A stretch of DNA of 64,000 nucleotides, from the NCBI GenBank assembly GCA_945875585.1, contig CAMCLK010000003.1:1-64000 (forward strand), given 5' to 3'. The notes under the pieces are model-generated. The model was not told the origin of the DNA, searched no databases, and was given only the letters and a program-made list of their open reading frames with translations. The stretch is from Candidatus Kuenenia stuttgartensis. GTDB lineage: Bacteria > Planctomycetota > Planctomycetia > Gemmatales > Gemmataceae. Both the position numbers and the translations under genes were made by a program. Of this stretch, positions 42,701 to 50,685 are shown one piece after another. Position 1 is the first letter of the stretch; each line of letters opens with the position of its first letter.

Positions 42701-43587
42701 AAAAACCACCCGCCATTCCAGGCGATGGTTGGCGTGTCAACAGTGAAGGTCAAACACTTTCCGTGTTGAAACCAGGAATGGTTTTTGAAATGGGTGCCGG
42801 CATAGACGACCCTGACAGGGCCCTTCAAGGTGGTACAGATTTGGAACTGAGACATTCTGTGAAGCTGGCCCATGGTTTTGAAATAGGCCAGCGCGAAGTA
42901 TCGCTTGAGGAATTCCTCCGGTTTCGCCCAACTTTCAAGTACATCGATAAGACCAATCCTGATGGACGCAAGAATGGTCCTGTTGGCGGATTATCTTGGT
43001 TCGATGCGGTTGCTTACTGCCAGTGGCTTACCGAAAAGGAAGGTATTCCCGAAGACCAATGGTGCTTCCCTAAACTCGCGCAAATCAAATCAAATATGGC
43101 CATTCCCGCGCGGTTTACACAGCGCACCGGATATCGCCTGCCAACGGAAGAAGAATGGGAATTGGCAGCACGCGCCGGGAACACCATGCGCTACCCCTGT
43201 GGCATGACAAGCCGACATATCAATAACCATGCCTTCACGTGGAACAACAGCCAAGAGCGACTCTGGCCATGCAGTAGCAGGCTACCCAATGCTTGGGGTT
43301 TGTTCGACACGGCAGGTAATGCCCTTGAATGGACCATGGATGAACTGCGGAGATACGACGACCCCGTGCTGAAAGCTGATCTCGCTCAATCAGAAAAGCT
43401 CGGATTTATCGTGATTGGAGGCGATTCCACCCGCATGCTGCGTGGAGGATCGATCAGTAACAGCCCAACCATGGCACGCGTTTCCTCACGTTTGGCAGCG
43501 CAGGCAAATCAGCAGTCTGCTTCAAACGGTTTTCGCATCTGCAGGACAACCATTCCAGCACCCAAAACTGGAACGGCGAAACCATAA
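39784..43587 (+). CDS. Ser/Thr protein kinase with FGE-sulfatase-like domain
   Basis: A 1,267-residue membrane protein. Residues 1-200 are a Gln/Pro/Ser-rich and then helical N-terminus. The kinase domain spans about 200-475: IGQGGMGVVYRA (205), ATP Lys K228, VHRDLKPGN with D322, IADFGLAK with D349, MAPEQA and ALGVILYEM. A membrane helix lies at about 500-521 (ASGLLFSILIAGTLFIYQ), followed by a coiled coil and a helical middle. From about 998 to 1255 is an FGE-sulfatase-like domain: IGQREVSLEEFLRF, GLSWFDAVAYCQWL, YRLPTEEEWELAARAG, LFDTAGNALEWTMDE and LRGGS. The two active-site cysteines of true FGE are absent, so that domain probably binds rather than modifies. The outer domain may sense a ligand; the kinase acts inside. 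Confidence 0.93.
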   Translation: MSDPSQIDPPSNPLALPNRSADLSNQTDQQVQDVTQEAPPDLLQTVEHIPALNVQNISFPDSAINLQQTVDHSSSNMTAVIDAYEGALRSNLDPNLEDYLPASGADRTSMLVELLHVDLELRLRRGQTASVQEYAKRYPDLLLRKNDLLNLLQKEIQWQNKLGNNPVIGDYISLFPSLVDGIRTIFRNAGVLAPEVPGFSHLEKIGQGGMGVVYRAHQIRLNRKVALKMIRDRALGDRESFRRFDLEALSLGQLQHPNIVQVHDFGLREDGLPYFALEYCNGGSLAELMKKDAPSPRQAARLMSVLARAMGVAHKKGIVHRDLKPGNILLREMCDSMDALDPAWLKIADFGLAKITDDAEASRHTQTGGPMGTVLYMAPEQAINGAAAREPADIYALGVILYEMMTGRVPFRGKTQREILKQLEDADPLSISQQNPSCPLDLETICMKCLLKKPERRYASADALADDLQAFLDDKPISARRIGRIEKSFKWMRRNPGRTTAIGASGLLFSILIAGTLFIYQERLQSERRAGDVRLEEQAKRIADQLEAAEGLRRTKEEGIKKQAESERAERARGLINQLSAIAPEGLGDLLKNIDTIALIADPMMLNRLEDTTGIAKARLELALLTRHDNLLNHVALAARSATVGEVPVYSERLKPFLATLLEPLWRDLAAPSTSATERLRLFAFLATWASGDNRWQQEGTRLASTLVDLNVLELGAWLKLMEPVRKNLYPKLEQLHTEGIIENATSQQSARSEMAAQVLATVADDPLVLARSATVANDRTFAILADSLQREAKRLIPALEGLMTVAPRTDKVLTKSIVPLLPPELSGRMASTKPTLALRDQFCRKQARAIAALAYLGQPVRLWETVAKPDAPDLQAELRSIALSFRIPLNLLAERAMVEANPTARQNLLLLLGMFPVKEIPDETRKSLKNLLMKEFTTNPDPGIHAAIDWLLRHAWNDAAELNAITKPLAAKKPPAIPGDGWRVNSEGQTLSVLKPGMVFEMGAGIDDPDRALQGGTDLELRHSVKLAHGFEIGQREVSLEEFLRFRPTFKYIDKTNPDGRKNGPVGGLSWFDAVAYCQWLTEKEGIPEDQWCFPKLAQIKSNMAIPARFTQRTGYRLPTEEEWELAARAGNTMRYPCGMTSRHINNHAFTWNNSQERLWPCSSRLPNAWGLFDTAGNALEWTMDELRRYDDPVLKADLAQSEKLGFIVIGGDSTRMLRGGSISNSPTMARVSSRLAAQANQQSASNGFRICRTTIPAPKTGTAKP

Positions 43588-43617
43588 AGCATATTCCTGT
43601 CAGCCGCGCACAAAGCG

Positions 43618-44085
43618 TTATGTATTAGATTGATTGGATTCGACAGAAGCGTTTCCACCCTGCACCCACGTTACCAGCGCGTTTTCCTTGCTGATAATAT
43701 CGTTGATCGTGGCCTTCACCGCGGTGGCGTCCTTGATTTTTCGGCGGGCGCTATTTCCTGTCCACCATAGGCCTGATGGAGCTTTCCCGAACACCTGATT
43801 CAAGCGACGTGAACCGTAGCTTTTGAAATCCTGCAGCACCTTGGCCGGATCTGGATCACCCGGCACATTCACCACGATATGCACGCAAGCGGACCGGATC
43901 GATACTGCCAGCAGTTTCCAGCCGCGGTGGTTGGCTGTTTCATGAAACTGGTCGAGAACCGCAGCAGCTTTGGCGCCATCCAACTCAACAGGTTCGCCTA
44001 CGGGCGTTTCTTCGGGCAATTCCTGTAGTTCTGAAGGAAGTTGGTGGCCATACATGGCCCAGGTCAGAAACCAAACTCGGTCCAT
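43618..44085 (-). CDS. RAYT-like transposase 2, HUH motif degraded
   Basis: A 155-residue relative of RAYT 1 with MDRVWFLTWAMYGHQLP at the N-terminus, FHETANHRGW in the middle and the Tyr-containing FKSYGSRRLN (Y90). In the HUH position it reads ACVHIVV instead of NHVHLVV, so the first His is Cys (C67). Metal binding by HUH needs both His, so cleavage activity is doubtful. A REP-like hairpin lies 27 bases upstream of its start (44112-44133). It converges on the kinase gene, with a 30-base gap. ATG 44085 matches the RAYT 1 start. Confidence 0.85.
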   Translation of the reverse strand: MDRVWFLTWAMYGHQLPSELQELPEETPVGEPVELDGAKAAAVLDQFHETANHRGWKLLAVSIRSACVHIVVNVPGDPDPAKVLQDFKSYGSRRLNQVFGKAPSGLWWTGNSARRKIKDATAVKATINDIISKENALVTWVQGGNASVESNQSNT

Positions 44086-44111
44086 GGATGTTGTTCCTGC
44101 GTGTAATGCAT

Positions 44112-44133
44112 GTGGGGGACACAAGTCCCCCAC
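44112..44133. repeat. Single REP-like hairpin beside RAYT 2
   Basis: A perfect nine-base-pair palindrome, GTGGGGGAC and GTCCCCCAC around an ACAA loop. It shares the core GGGGAC, a four-base loop ending AA and GTCCCC with the palindromes beside RAYT 1. No inverted partner arm is near it. Confidence 0.7.
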
Positions 44134-44158
44134 CAAGGTCATTCTTCAATCGTACAGG

Positions 44159-45793
44159 TTAGTCGCGGCTTGGATCGAGCATCGTCAAAAACTCAAGAAT
44201 GGCAAGATTGGCCGTGACCTTCAGCCCAATTCCTTTGCCTGAGGTCACTTCAATACGGGCACGATCTATGCCAGCTTTATCGCCAAATGCCTTGGCGGAC
44301 GCCTTGCGCACCAGTTCCTTGGGCACATTGGAATCGCCCAACTTCACAATTGAAGCCAGACCCAATTCCGCCTGCATCATGGAGCCGGTCACCGGGGCGA
44401 CACTGGCCATATCCTTCAGTAATGCCAACGCTTCCGGCCCTGCTGTGATCAGGACCATGTCGTTGCGCACGGCCAAGAATGCCGGGCCGTCTCCCAGCAT
44501 CTCGCGCGCCTTGGAATCGTTACCGGAAATCTCATGAACCTTGACCCCGGCATACGTCGCGACATCAAGCTTGACCTTACCCTCGAGTTTTTCACCCAAC
44601 TGCTTGACAGCAGCCCTGATCACACCCTCAACCTTGGCGCCGTCCTTGACGCGGAACGCAAGGGCCGCCGTATGCAGCCCTTCCTTTTTTGAAGGAATCA
44701 AGGCTACGCCCGAGTCGAAAACACCGGATTTAAGAGTGGGCATGATCGCATCGATTACTTCTGCGATCATCTTTTTCTCACTGTCGCCAGCATCCGAATT
44801 CTTGGCTTTGGCAAAACCTTCTTCAAGGACTCCCACGAATGCTTTACGCAAGTCTGGTGGCAACATCACGTACGAGGAAAGCGACAATGTTTTACCATAA
44901 CCCGCCACCGCGCGTCCGATGGATGGTCCTGAACCCATGGCCTCCATGGCCTTGCCGAGCGATGAGTTTTCAATGGTTTCCATCCGTGCTTCCAATCGTA
45001 AATCCTCGGTCTTTTCGTCGAGTCCCATCTCGAGGTCGAGTGCTCCGCCTTCTTTCAGAAATTGGATCAATCCGCCTTCCATCATGTCGCTCATTTGCAG
45101 ACGAAAGGTGCGCGCTGCCGGGGTTTCATCGGCTGGCGCCTTTTCGCGGGCCATGGCGATCGACTGCTTCAGAGCTTCCACAGCGGTAATACGCAGGTTT
45201 TCCGGCACCGCGGCCAAGTCGAAATGCAAACGCGCAACGCTTCCCGCTGGCGCCTGAAGCAACTTGGCAGGGTCTGGAAGAGCCGAATCCGCAAGGGGAG
45301 CTTCGTCTTTCAGGGTTGCCCAGCAGTAGCCCTTGGTAAAGCGCAAAAAGATCGGGAAAGGAGATTGATCGAGATTCAGCGTGTGAAGGCCCTTGCCCTT
45401 GGCTTCCACCAGATTGCCACCAATGACACCTGCCAATTTCTTCAATGCCGCCAGCATGGCGGTCTCGTCGCTGGCTGGAACAAGAATCACTCCGGTACTG
45501 TCGAGCCCGTTGGGCCCGATACTTCCATAAATTCCGATCGGTTTGGAAGGATCAAACCCTTGGATTCCGCCCGGCCCTGTCACGCTTTGCAACGCGTTTT
45601 TGAGCTGTTCAGCTTCGGCCTTGCGGTTGACCTTTTCAGCCAACAGGAAAAACTGCCGGGTCAATGTTTCGATTGAAGCTAGGCGCACCAACAGGGGCGG
45701 AGTCTTGGCTTCGGCGGCTGCTACCGGGGCCATTGGGGCTACCAGAGCCACCAGCAGCGCGACCATTCCTAGTCTGTTTGACATTTGGATCAT
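44159..45793 (-). CDS. Exported hypothetical protein
   Basis: A 544-residue protein with a clear signal peptide (about residues 1-27, ending APVAAAEA). The mature part is mostly alpha-beta with alternating hydrophobic residues and few Cys; segments such as YGSIGPNGLDSTGVILVPAS, GPAFLAVRNDMVLITAGPEALALL and LRLEARMETIEN suggest a repeated small-domain build typical of a group of planctomycete secreted hypotheticals. I do not recognise a named domain. GGAGG precedes ATG 45793. It is divergent from the PmoA-family gene, with 94 bases between the starts. Confidence 0.75.
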   Translation of the reverse strand: MIQMSNRLGMVALLVALVAPMAPVAAAEAKTPPLLVRLASIETLTRQFFLLAEKVNRKAEAEQLKNALQSVTGPGGIQGFDPSKPIGIYGSIGPNGLDSTGVILVPASDETAMLAALKKLAGVIGGNLVEAKGKGLHTLNLDQSPFPIFLRFTKGYCWATLKDEAPLADSALPDPAKLLQAPAGSVARLHFDLAAVPENLRITAVEALKQSIAMAREKAPADETPAARTFRLQMSDMMEGGLIQFLKEGGALDLEMGLDEKTEDLRLEARMETIENSSLGKAMEAMGSGPSIGRAVAGYGKTLSLSSYVMLPPDLRKAFVGVLEEGFAKAKNSDAGDSEKKMIAEVIDAIMPTLKSGVFDSGVALIPSKKEGLHTAALAFRVKDGAKVEGVIRAAVKQLGEKLEGKVKLDVATYAGVKVHEISGNDSKAREMLGDGPAFLAVRNDMVLITAGPEALALLKDMASVAPVTGSMMQAELGLASIVKLGDSNVPKELVRKASAKAFGDKAGIDRARIEVTSGKGIGLKVTANLAILEFLTMLDPSRD

Positions 45794-45887
45794 GATTTCC
45801 TCCCCATTGAACTACTGACTCTGTTCCAACTACCGGTTAGCATCATCCGGGGTTTCAGGCGCATATGGTGTGGTAGGAGGGGTGGGT

Positions 45888-46850
45888 ATGTCCAGTGCAT
45901 GTAGTTGGGTGGTCGCGTGGGCGTTGATGGCAAGCGGGCAACCAACTGTTTCAGCCCAACTGGCCGAAGGGGTTGTTTCCTTCAAACTGGGAAACCAAGT
46001 CGTGACCCGTTACCACGCTCACGCTGATGTTGCCAAGCCTTATTTCTGGCCTGTTATTACCCCAGCTGGCGTCGCTGTCACCCGCGACTGGCCAATGGTG
46101 GCCGACGCCAAGGAAGCCAAAGACCACAAGCACCAGAAGTCGGCTTGGTTCTGCCACGGCGACATCATGCTGGATGGTCACACCCCCACCAAACGCAAAG
46201 GCATTGAAGGAACCGATTTTTGGAGCGAGGAATCGGGCCACGGGAAAATCGTCTGCACCGATCTGAACCTGATATCCACGCGCAACGCGGTGATGGTTAG
46301 CACCAGCAATTTATGGAAAGACTCCGCAGGCAAGGCGATCCTGTCCGAAACGCGCCTTCTTACTTTCAAACCTCGCGATGCCAATTCATGGATCATGGAA
46401 GTGACATCCATCATGACGGCCAGTCAGGGAGCCATTACTTTTGAAGACACCAAGGAAGGGTCGTTCGGCGTGCGAGTACGCGATGACCTGACGGAAAAAC
46501 CCGGCACAGGGATCCTGACCAACGCGGAGGGCCTGAAAGGCGAGAAAAACCTGTGGGGCAAGAAATCGGCCTGGTGCGACTACTCTGGTACCACGGGTGC
46601 CAAAACTGTGGGGGTGGCTATAGTAGCCCACCCTGAAAACCCATACCCAACCTGCTGGCATTCCAGAGGTTATGGTCTGATGGCGGCAAATCCGTTTGGT
46701 CGCGGCAAGTCTGGCTTCCCTGACATGAAAGGGCGTACCGATCTGGTTAAGGTGAACAAAGGGGAAAGCATCAAGCTGACCTACGCCATGGTGGTACACG
46801 ATGGCGACGCTACCTCAGCTAAATTGAGTGAACGGGTGTTCGGCAAGTAG
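45888..46850 (+). CDS. PmoA-family (DUF6807-type) exported protein
   Basis: A 320-residue exported protein with a signal peptide of about 22 residues (ending TVSAQ). The family pattern is visible: YFWPVITPAGVAVTRDWPM, HKHQKSAWFCHGDIM, SEETGHGKI-type SEESGHGKIVCTD, SFGVRVRDDLTEK, SAWCDYSGT and PCWHSRGYG-like TCWHSRGYGLMAANPFG. In the databases this family is called PmoA family after a similarity label; it is not particulate methane monooxygenase. It is common in planctomycetes. ATG 45888 has AGGAGG about seven bases upstream; the GTG at 45870 is less likely. It begins a plus-strand run that includes the TGA-containing thioredoxin-like gene. Confidence 0.85.
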   Translation: MSSACSWVVAWALMASGQPTVSAQLAEGVVSFKLGNQVVTRYHAHADVAKPYFWPVITPAGVAVTRDWPMVADAKEAKDHKHQKSAWFCHGDIMLDGHTPTKRKGIEGTDFWSEESGHGKIVCTDLNLISTRNAVMVSTSNLWKDSAGKAILSETRLLTFKPRDANSWIMEVTSIMTASQGAITFEDTKEGSFGVRVRDDLTEKPGTGILTNAEGLKGEKNLWGKKSAWCDYSGTTGAKTVGVAIVAHPENPYPTCWHSRGYGLMAANPFGRGKSGFPDMKGRTDLVKVNKGESIKLTYAMVVHDGDATSAKLSERVFGK

Positions 46851-46896
46851 GTCTGCATCGTATAGCAACCAGAGTGAATCTTTTGGAGACGCCAAC

Positions 46897-47397
46897 ATGA
46901 ATGCCTTCTGCTGCGCCATTGTCCTTGGCTTGCTGGCCCAGGAACCAACTCCAGCCGCAAATGTGAAGGAAGTGAAGTTTGCAGAACTGGCCAACGCCAT
47001 TCGTGCCCTGAAGGGGCAGGTGGTTGTGGTGGATATCTGGCAGCGGACCTGAATCCCCTGCATCAAGGCCTTGCCCCATCTGGTCGAGATGGGCGGCCGT
47101 TACCCCGGAAAAGTGACGGTGATTGCCGTCCATGTGGAAATCCCCCTCGATGCGGAGGAGGGACTCGACAAGGTACGCGACAAGGTTCATGCCATTGTGC
47201 AGCGAGCGAAACTTCCGGGGATTTCCTACATGCTGCGCGAGACGCAGGAAGTATGGCAAGCGAAATTTGAAATTGAGGGTTATCCCTCCACGTTTGTTTT
47301 CAACAAGGCGGGTCGAATCGCCAAAAAGTTCCTCGACAGCGAGGCGGCGGAGGCAGAATTGCCGACGTTACTGTCCAAACTTGTCCAAGAACCATAA
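46897..47397 (+). CDS. Thioredoxin-like candidate selenoprotein (UxxC), TGA at codon 52
   Basis: Read through one TGA at 47050-47052, the frame encodes 166 residues: a hydrophobic N-terminus (residues 1-15), KFAELANAIRALKG, VVVVDIWQRT, then TGA, then IPCIKALPHLVEM. The TGA falls exactly on the first Cys of the thioredoxin/TlpA CxxC (usual form W-A-T-W-C-x-P-C). After it the fold continues without a break: VTVIAVHVEIP, a central insert, GYPSTFVFNKAGRIAKKF with the cis-Pro, then a helix. GGAG lies eight bases before ATG 46897. A hairpin follows the TGA (47067-47098). This supports Sec insertion. A thioredoxin pseudogene from TGC to TGA is the alternative. The redox partner is unknown. Confidence 0.82.
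47067..47098 (+). promoter_or_regulatory. SECIS-like hairpin
   Basis: Just after the in-frame TGA at 47050-47052 the RNA can form GGCC (47067-47070) paired with GGCC (47095-47098), an internal bulge, and a perfect seven-base-pair upper stem CCCATCT with AGATGGG. The loop is GGTCG (47082-47086) with 29 bases between the TGA and the loop. The E. coli fdhF SECIS has a GGUC loop at comparable distance. SelB recognition is not shown here. Confidence 0.65.
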
Positions 47398-47413
47398 CTA
47401 CGGGGAAAAGCAG

Positions 47414-47896
47414 ATGTTGAGCATGGATCGCGAGATTTTGGGCGCAGCGTTGGGACGGCTTTCAAGTGGCTTGTACATCGTGACAGCAGGCACGGGTGAT
47501 CAGGCCCAGGGGATGCTGGCAAGCTGGGTTCAGCAGTGTGGTTTTGAGCCACCCGCATTAAGCGTGGCAATCAACCGCGACCGTGGCCTTTCGGCTTTGC
47601 TGGTTCCGGGTAGCAAATTCATGGTGCACGTGGTGCGCGATGGACAGAAGGAGCTGTTGCGCCATTTTGGCAAAGGCACAGCACCCGGCGCGGAAGGATT
47701 CGCTCCGCTTGCCGTTAGGCTTTCAGAAGACTTGCCTCCCATTCTTGAAGACGCCCACGGGCATTTACTGTGCGAAGTAACCGGTCGGTTTAATGTGGGC
47801 GATCACGATCTGGTGATTGGAACCGCACTGGCGGGCCATGCAGAGGCGGAAGGCGCCCCATGGACACACGTTCGCCGTAATGGATTCCGGTACTAA
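47414..47896 (+). CDS. Flavin reductase-like (FMN-binding) protein
   Basis: A 160-residue single-domain protein of the flavin reductase-like (DIM6/NTAB) family: RLSSGLYIVTAG, GMLASWVQQCGFEPPALSVAI (the flavin loop), then LVPGSKFMVHVVR and a short closing strand LICEVTG-type LLCEVTGRF. No second domain. It would hold FMN and reduce flavin or act with an oxygenase or with a flavo-rubredoxin partner. ATG 47414 follows CGGGGAAAAG; ATG 47423 is also possible. It starts 16 bases after the thioredoxin-like gene and 70 bases before glcD, so it is probably co-transcribed. Confidence 0.85.
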   Translation: MLSMDREILGAALGRLSSGLYIVTAGTGDQAQGMLASWVQQCGFEPPALSVAINRDRGLSALLVPGSKFMVHVVRDGQKELLRHFGKGTAPGAEGFAPLAVRLSEDLPPILEDAHGHLLCEVTGRFNVGDHDLVIGTALAGHAEAEGAPWTHVRRNGFRY

Positions 47897-47966
47897 CATC
47901 CCACGTAAGCACCTACCATGGTATGCTTGGTGCTGTTGCGTTTTTTCTTCACGGAAGTGTCGCGCC

Positions 47967-49427
47967 ATGACCACCACTGCCCCTGCCAATACCCAGCAAC
48001 TGATTGAACAGTTGCTCGCCATTGTTGGTCAGGACGGGATGATCAGTTCGCAAGCCGAACTGCTGGTTTACGAATGCGACGCCTACACATTGGAAAAGAA
48101 CAAACCTGATGTGGTGGTGTTTCCAACCAGCACCGAGCATGTCGTTGAGATCGTGAAGGTATGCCAGAAACTCGGCGTGCCTTTCCTGCCTCGCGGATCA
48201 GGTACCAGCTTGGCGGGTGGTTGCCTGCCTGTGGGTGGCGGCGTGATCATATCGCTGGCCCGCATGAAACGCATTCACGAAGTGAATATCCGCGACCGCT
48301 ATGCCCTAGTAGAGGCGGGGGTCATCAATGTATGGCTCACCAACCGGGTCAAAAATGATGGGTGGCACTATGCTCCCGACCCATCGAGCCAAGGGGCATG
48401 TACGATCGGCGGGAATGTCGCGACCAATTCGGGTGGCCCGCACACCTTGAAGTATGGCGTGACCGTCAACCATATTCTGGGTGTTGAAATTGTGCTGCCC
48501 GACGGCACAGTCCAAACCCTTGGTGGCCCGGTGGAAGATGGACCAGGTCTCGACCTCACCGGTGTTGTGGTCGGCTCAGAAGGGACTTTTGGAGTTGTCA
48601 CCAAAGCGTGGGTGCGCTTGGTGCGGAACCCGGAGTCGGTGCGCACGCTTCTGGGCGTATTTGAAACGGTGGACGATGCCACTGCCACCATTTCAGAGAT
48701 CATTGGTACTGGAATTGTGCCCGCGGCTTTGGAATTGCTCGATTCCCTTATTTTGAAAGCTGTTGAGGAAGCGTTCCACTTTGGCTTCCCGCTCGATGCC
48801 GGCGCCGTTCTCATTATGGAAGTTGATGGGCTGGAAGCAGGTTTGGAGAACGAGGCGGAACGGATCGAGAAGCTTGCGTTGGCCAATGGCGCTCGCGAAG
48901 TCCGGCGCGCGCGCACCGAAGCAGACCGTCTTCTTCTGTGGAAATGCCGCAAGCAGGCGTTTGGTGCCGTGGGCCGTTTAGCCCCAAGCTACTGCACCCA
49001 AGATGGCGTGGTGCCGCGCACGGCGCTGCCAACCATGTTGCGGAGCATCAAGGCCATTGGCACAAAATATGATTTGCAGATTGCTAATGTGTTTCATGCA
49101 GGCGATGGTAACCTCCACCCCATCCTTCTGTTCGATGAACGCGATTCCGACCAGCAACGGCGTGTGATGGAAGCCAGCCACGAGATTCTGGAAGAGTGCC
49201 TACGGCTGGGTGGTAGCGTCACCGGCGAGCATGGAATTGGCGTTGAAAAGATCGACTTTATGCCCAAACTGTTCACACCAGACGACCTTGAAGCCATGGG
49301 GCGCGTTCGCCAGGCATTCAATCCCACCGGTTTGTGCAGCCCGGACAAAATGTTGCCAACGGCAGGTGCCTGCGCTGAACCCAGCCGGCACAAACACATT
49401 AAACCCGGCCGCCGTGCCGCTTTATAA
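47967..49427 (+). CDS. glcD: Glycolate oxidase subunit GlcD (FAD-linked)
   Basis: A 486-residue FAD-linked oxidase, the catalytic subunit that oxidises glycolate to glyoxylate. The FAD-binding PCMH segments are visible: VVVFPTSTEHVVEIVK, PRGSGTSLAGGCLPVGGGV, NVATNSGGPHTLKYGVTVN, VVGSEGTFGVVTKAW. The C-terminal half has the cap-domain pattern ending HAGDGNLHPILL and GSVTGEHGIGVEK. ATG 47967 follows CGGAAG. glcE and glcF follow directly, so the trimeric enzyme is complete. D-lactate oxidation is an alternative for such enzymes, but the glcDEF order favours glycolate. Confidence 0.94.
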   Translation: MTTTAPANTQQLIEQLLAIVGQDGMISSQAELLVYECDAYTLEKNKPDVVVFPTSTEHVVEIVKVCQKLGVPFLPRGSGTSLAGGCLPVGGGVIISLARMKRIHEVNIRDRYALVEAGVINVWLTNRVKNDGWHYAPDPSSQGACTIGGNVATNSGGPHTLKYGVTVNHILGVEIVLPDGTVQTLGGPVEDGPGLDLTGVVVGSEGTFGVVTKAWVRLVRNPESVRTLLGVFETVDDATATISEIIGTGIVPAALELLDSLILKAVEEAFHFGFPLDAGAVLIMEVDGLEAGLENEAERIEKLALANGAREVRRARTEADRLLLWKCRKQAFGAVGRLAPSYCTQDGVVPRTALPTMLRSIKAIGTKYDLQIANVFHAGDGNLHPILLFDERDSDQQRRVMEASHEILEECLRLGGSVTGEHGIGVEKIDFMPKLFTPDDLEAMGRVRQAFNPTGLCSPDKMLPTAGACAEPSRHKHIKPGRRAAL

Positions 49428-49453
49428 ACCATAACCGAGGACCTGCCCGCGCC

Positions 49454-50653
49454 ATGCCCGACACGATCGACCTCGATGGACTCTCCATCGATTCCATTAC
49501 CCCTGCAACTCCGGACGCCTTGAGCGAGATAGTCCGGGTTGCGCACACGACTAGTAAACCACTTTATTGGGTGGGTGGCGGTACATCGCTCGACGCCGGG
49601 TTGCCGCCCCGAAAAGCTGGCACCGCGGTTCGCATCACCCTGCTCGACAATGTTATCGATTACCCCGCGCGGGACATGACCATCACCGTGCAATCTGGCA
49701 TTCGTATCAGCACTCTTCAAGAGATTCTGGCCAAGGAAAAGCAGACTCTTCCGCTAGATATTCCCTGGCCAGACAAGGCCACTCTGGGCGGTGTGCTGGC
49801 ATGCAACACATCTGGCTCGCGCAGGCTTGCCCATGGAACCCCCCGCGATTTCGTGATTGGTCTGACAGTGCTCAACGATCAGGGCAGACCGACCAAATCG
49901 GGCGGCCGGGTTGTGAAGAATGTCGCCGGGTACGATATGGCCAAGCTTCATGTGGGCGCCTTGGGAACCCTTGGGCCCATTGTGCAAGTCACACTTAAAG
50001 TTCGGCCACTGCCACCAGCGCGTGCTTGGTTAGCCATGCCGCTTCTTGGCGATGCCCTTGAAACAGCCTGCGACCGGGCCCACGGCTGCCAGTCACGCCC
50101 CGTGGCCTTCGACCTTCTGGCACTTCCCGGCGGTCCGGTGGCTTGGACAGCCATGATCGGGTTCGAAGGCGAACCGGACGCGGTCGCTTGGCAAGTGTCG
50201 CGGGCCAAAACCGAATTTAGCAATCTTGTGAAGGGTAATATCATCGAGTGCCAAGCCTCGACAGTCGATGCCATGGCAACAAAACTCGCTGAACGCACCG
50301 ACCCCGCTGAAGGCGTGGTTCTGGCACTGGGGTGCCTGCCTTCGCGCACTGCGGCCTTGGCGGCACGCGTTCTTGCCGACCTGCCCGGCGCCGTGGTGCA
50401 TGCGCTTCCAGGATCTGGCCTGATCAAAACCGTTACGAGTGCTCTGGTAGATCCAAGGCCATTACTTGCGGGCTGGCGGCAAGCCGCCGGCCCCGGTGGT
50501 TGGGCCCGCTTGGTACGTGCCCCGCGTGCTTGGAAAACCGCAGACGCCACATGGGGCACACCCCGGCCTGAAAGCACGCTTTCAAGTGCCATCCAGCGTG
50601 AGCTTGATCCTAAAGGATTATTCAACCCGGGCCGCCTTCTGCATCAGCCCTGA
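49454..50653 (+). CDS. glcE: Glycolate oxidase subunit GlcE
   Basis: A 399-residue FAD-binding subunit of glycolate oxidase, shorter than GlcD and without its C-terminal His-rich end. Segments such as YWVGGGTSLDAGLPP, TITVQSGIRISTLQEILA, IPWPDKATLGGVLACNTSGSR-type (TLGGVLACNTSGSRRLAHG) and KNVAGYDMAKLHVGALGTLG match the FAD-binding fold of the family. It begins 26 bases after glcD and precedes glcF by 32 bases, the standard operon order. Confidence 0.92.
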   Translation: MPDTIDLDGLSIDSITPATPDALSEIVRVAHTTSKPLYWVGGGTSLDAGLPPRKAGTAVRITLLDNVIDYPARDMTITVQSGIRISTLQEILAKEKQTLPLDIPWPDKATLGGVLACNTSGSRRLAHGTPRDFVIGLTVLNDQGRPTKSGGRVVKNVAGYDMAKLHVGALGTLGPIVQVTLKVRPLPPARAWLAMPLLGDALETACDRAHGCQSRPVAFDLLALPGGPVAWTAMIGFEGEPDAVAWQVSRAKTEFSNLVKGNIIECQASTVDAMATKLAERTDPAEGVVLALGCLPSRTAALAARVLADLPGAVVHALPGSGLIKTVTSALVDPRPLLAGWRQAAGPGGWARLVRAPRAWKTADATWGTPRPESTLSSAIQRELDPKGLFNPGRLLHQP

Positions 50654-50685
50654 AACTTCTCCAACAGACTCGACGAGACAACGCC

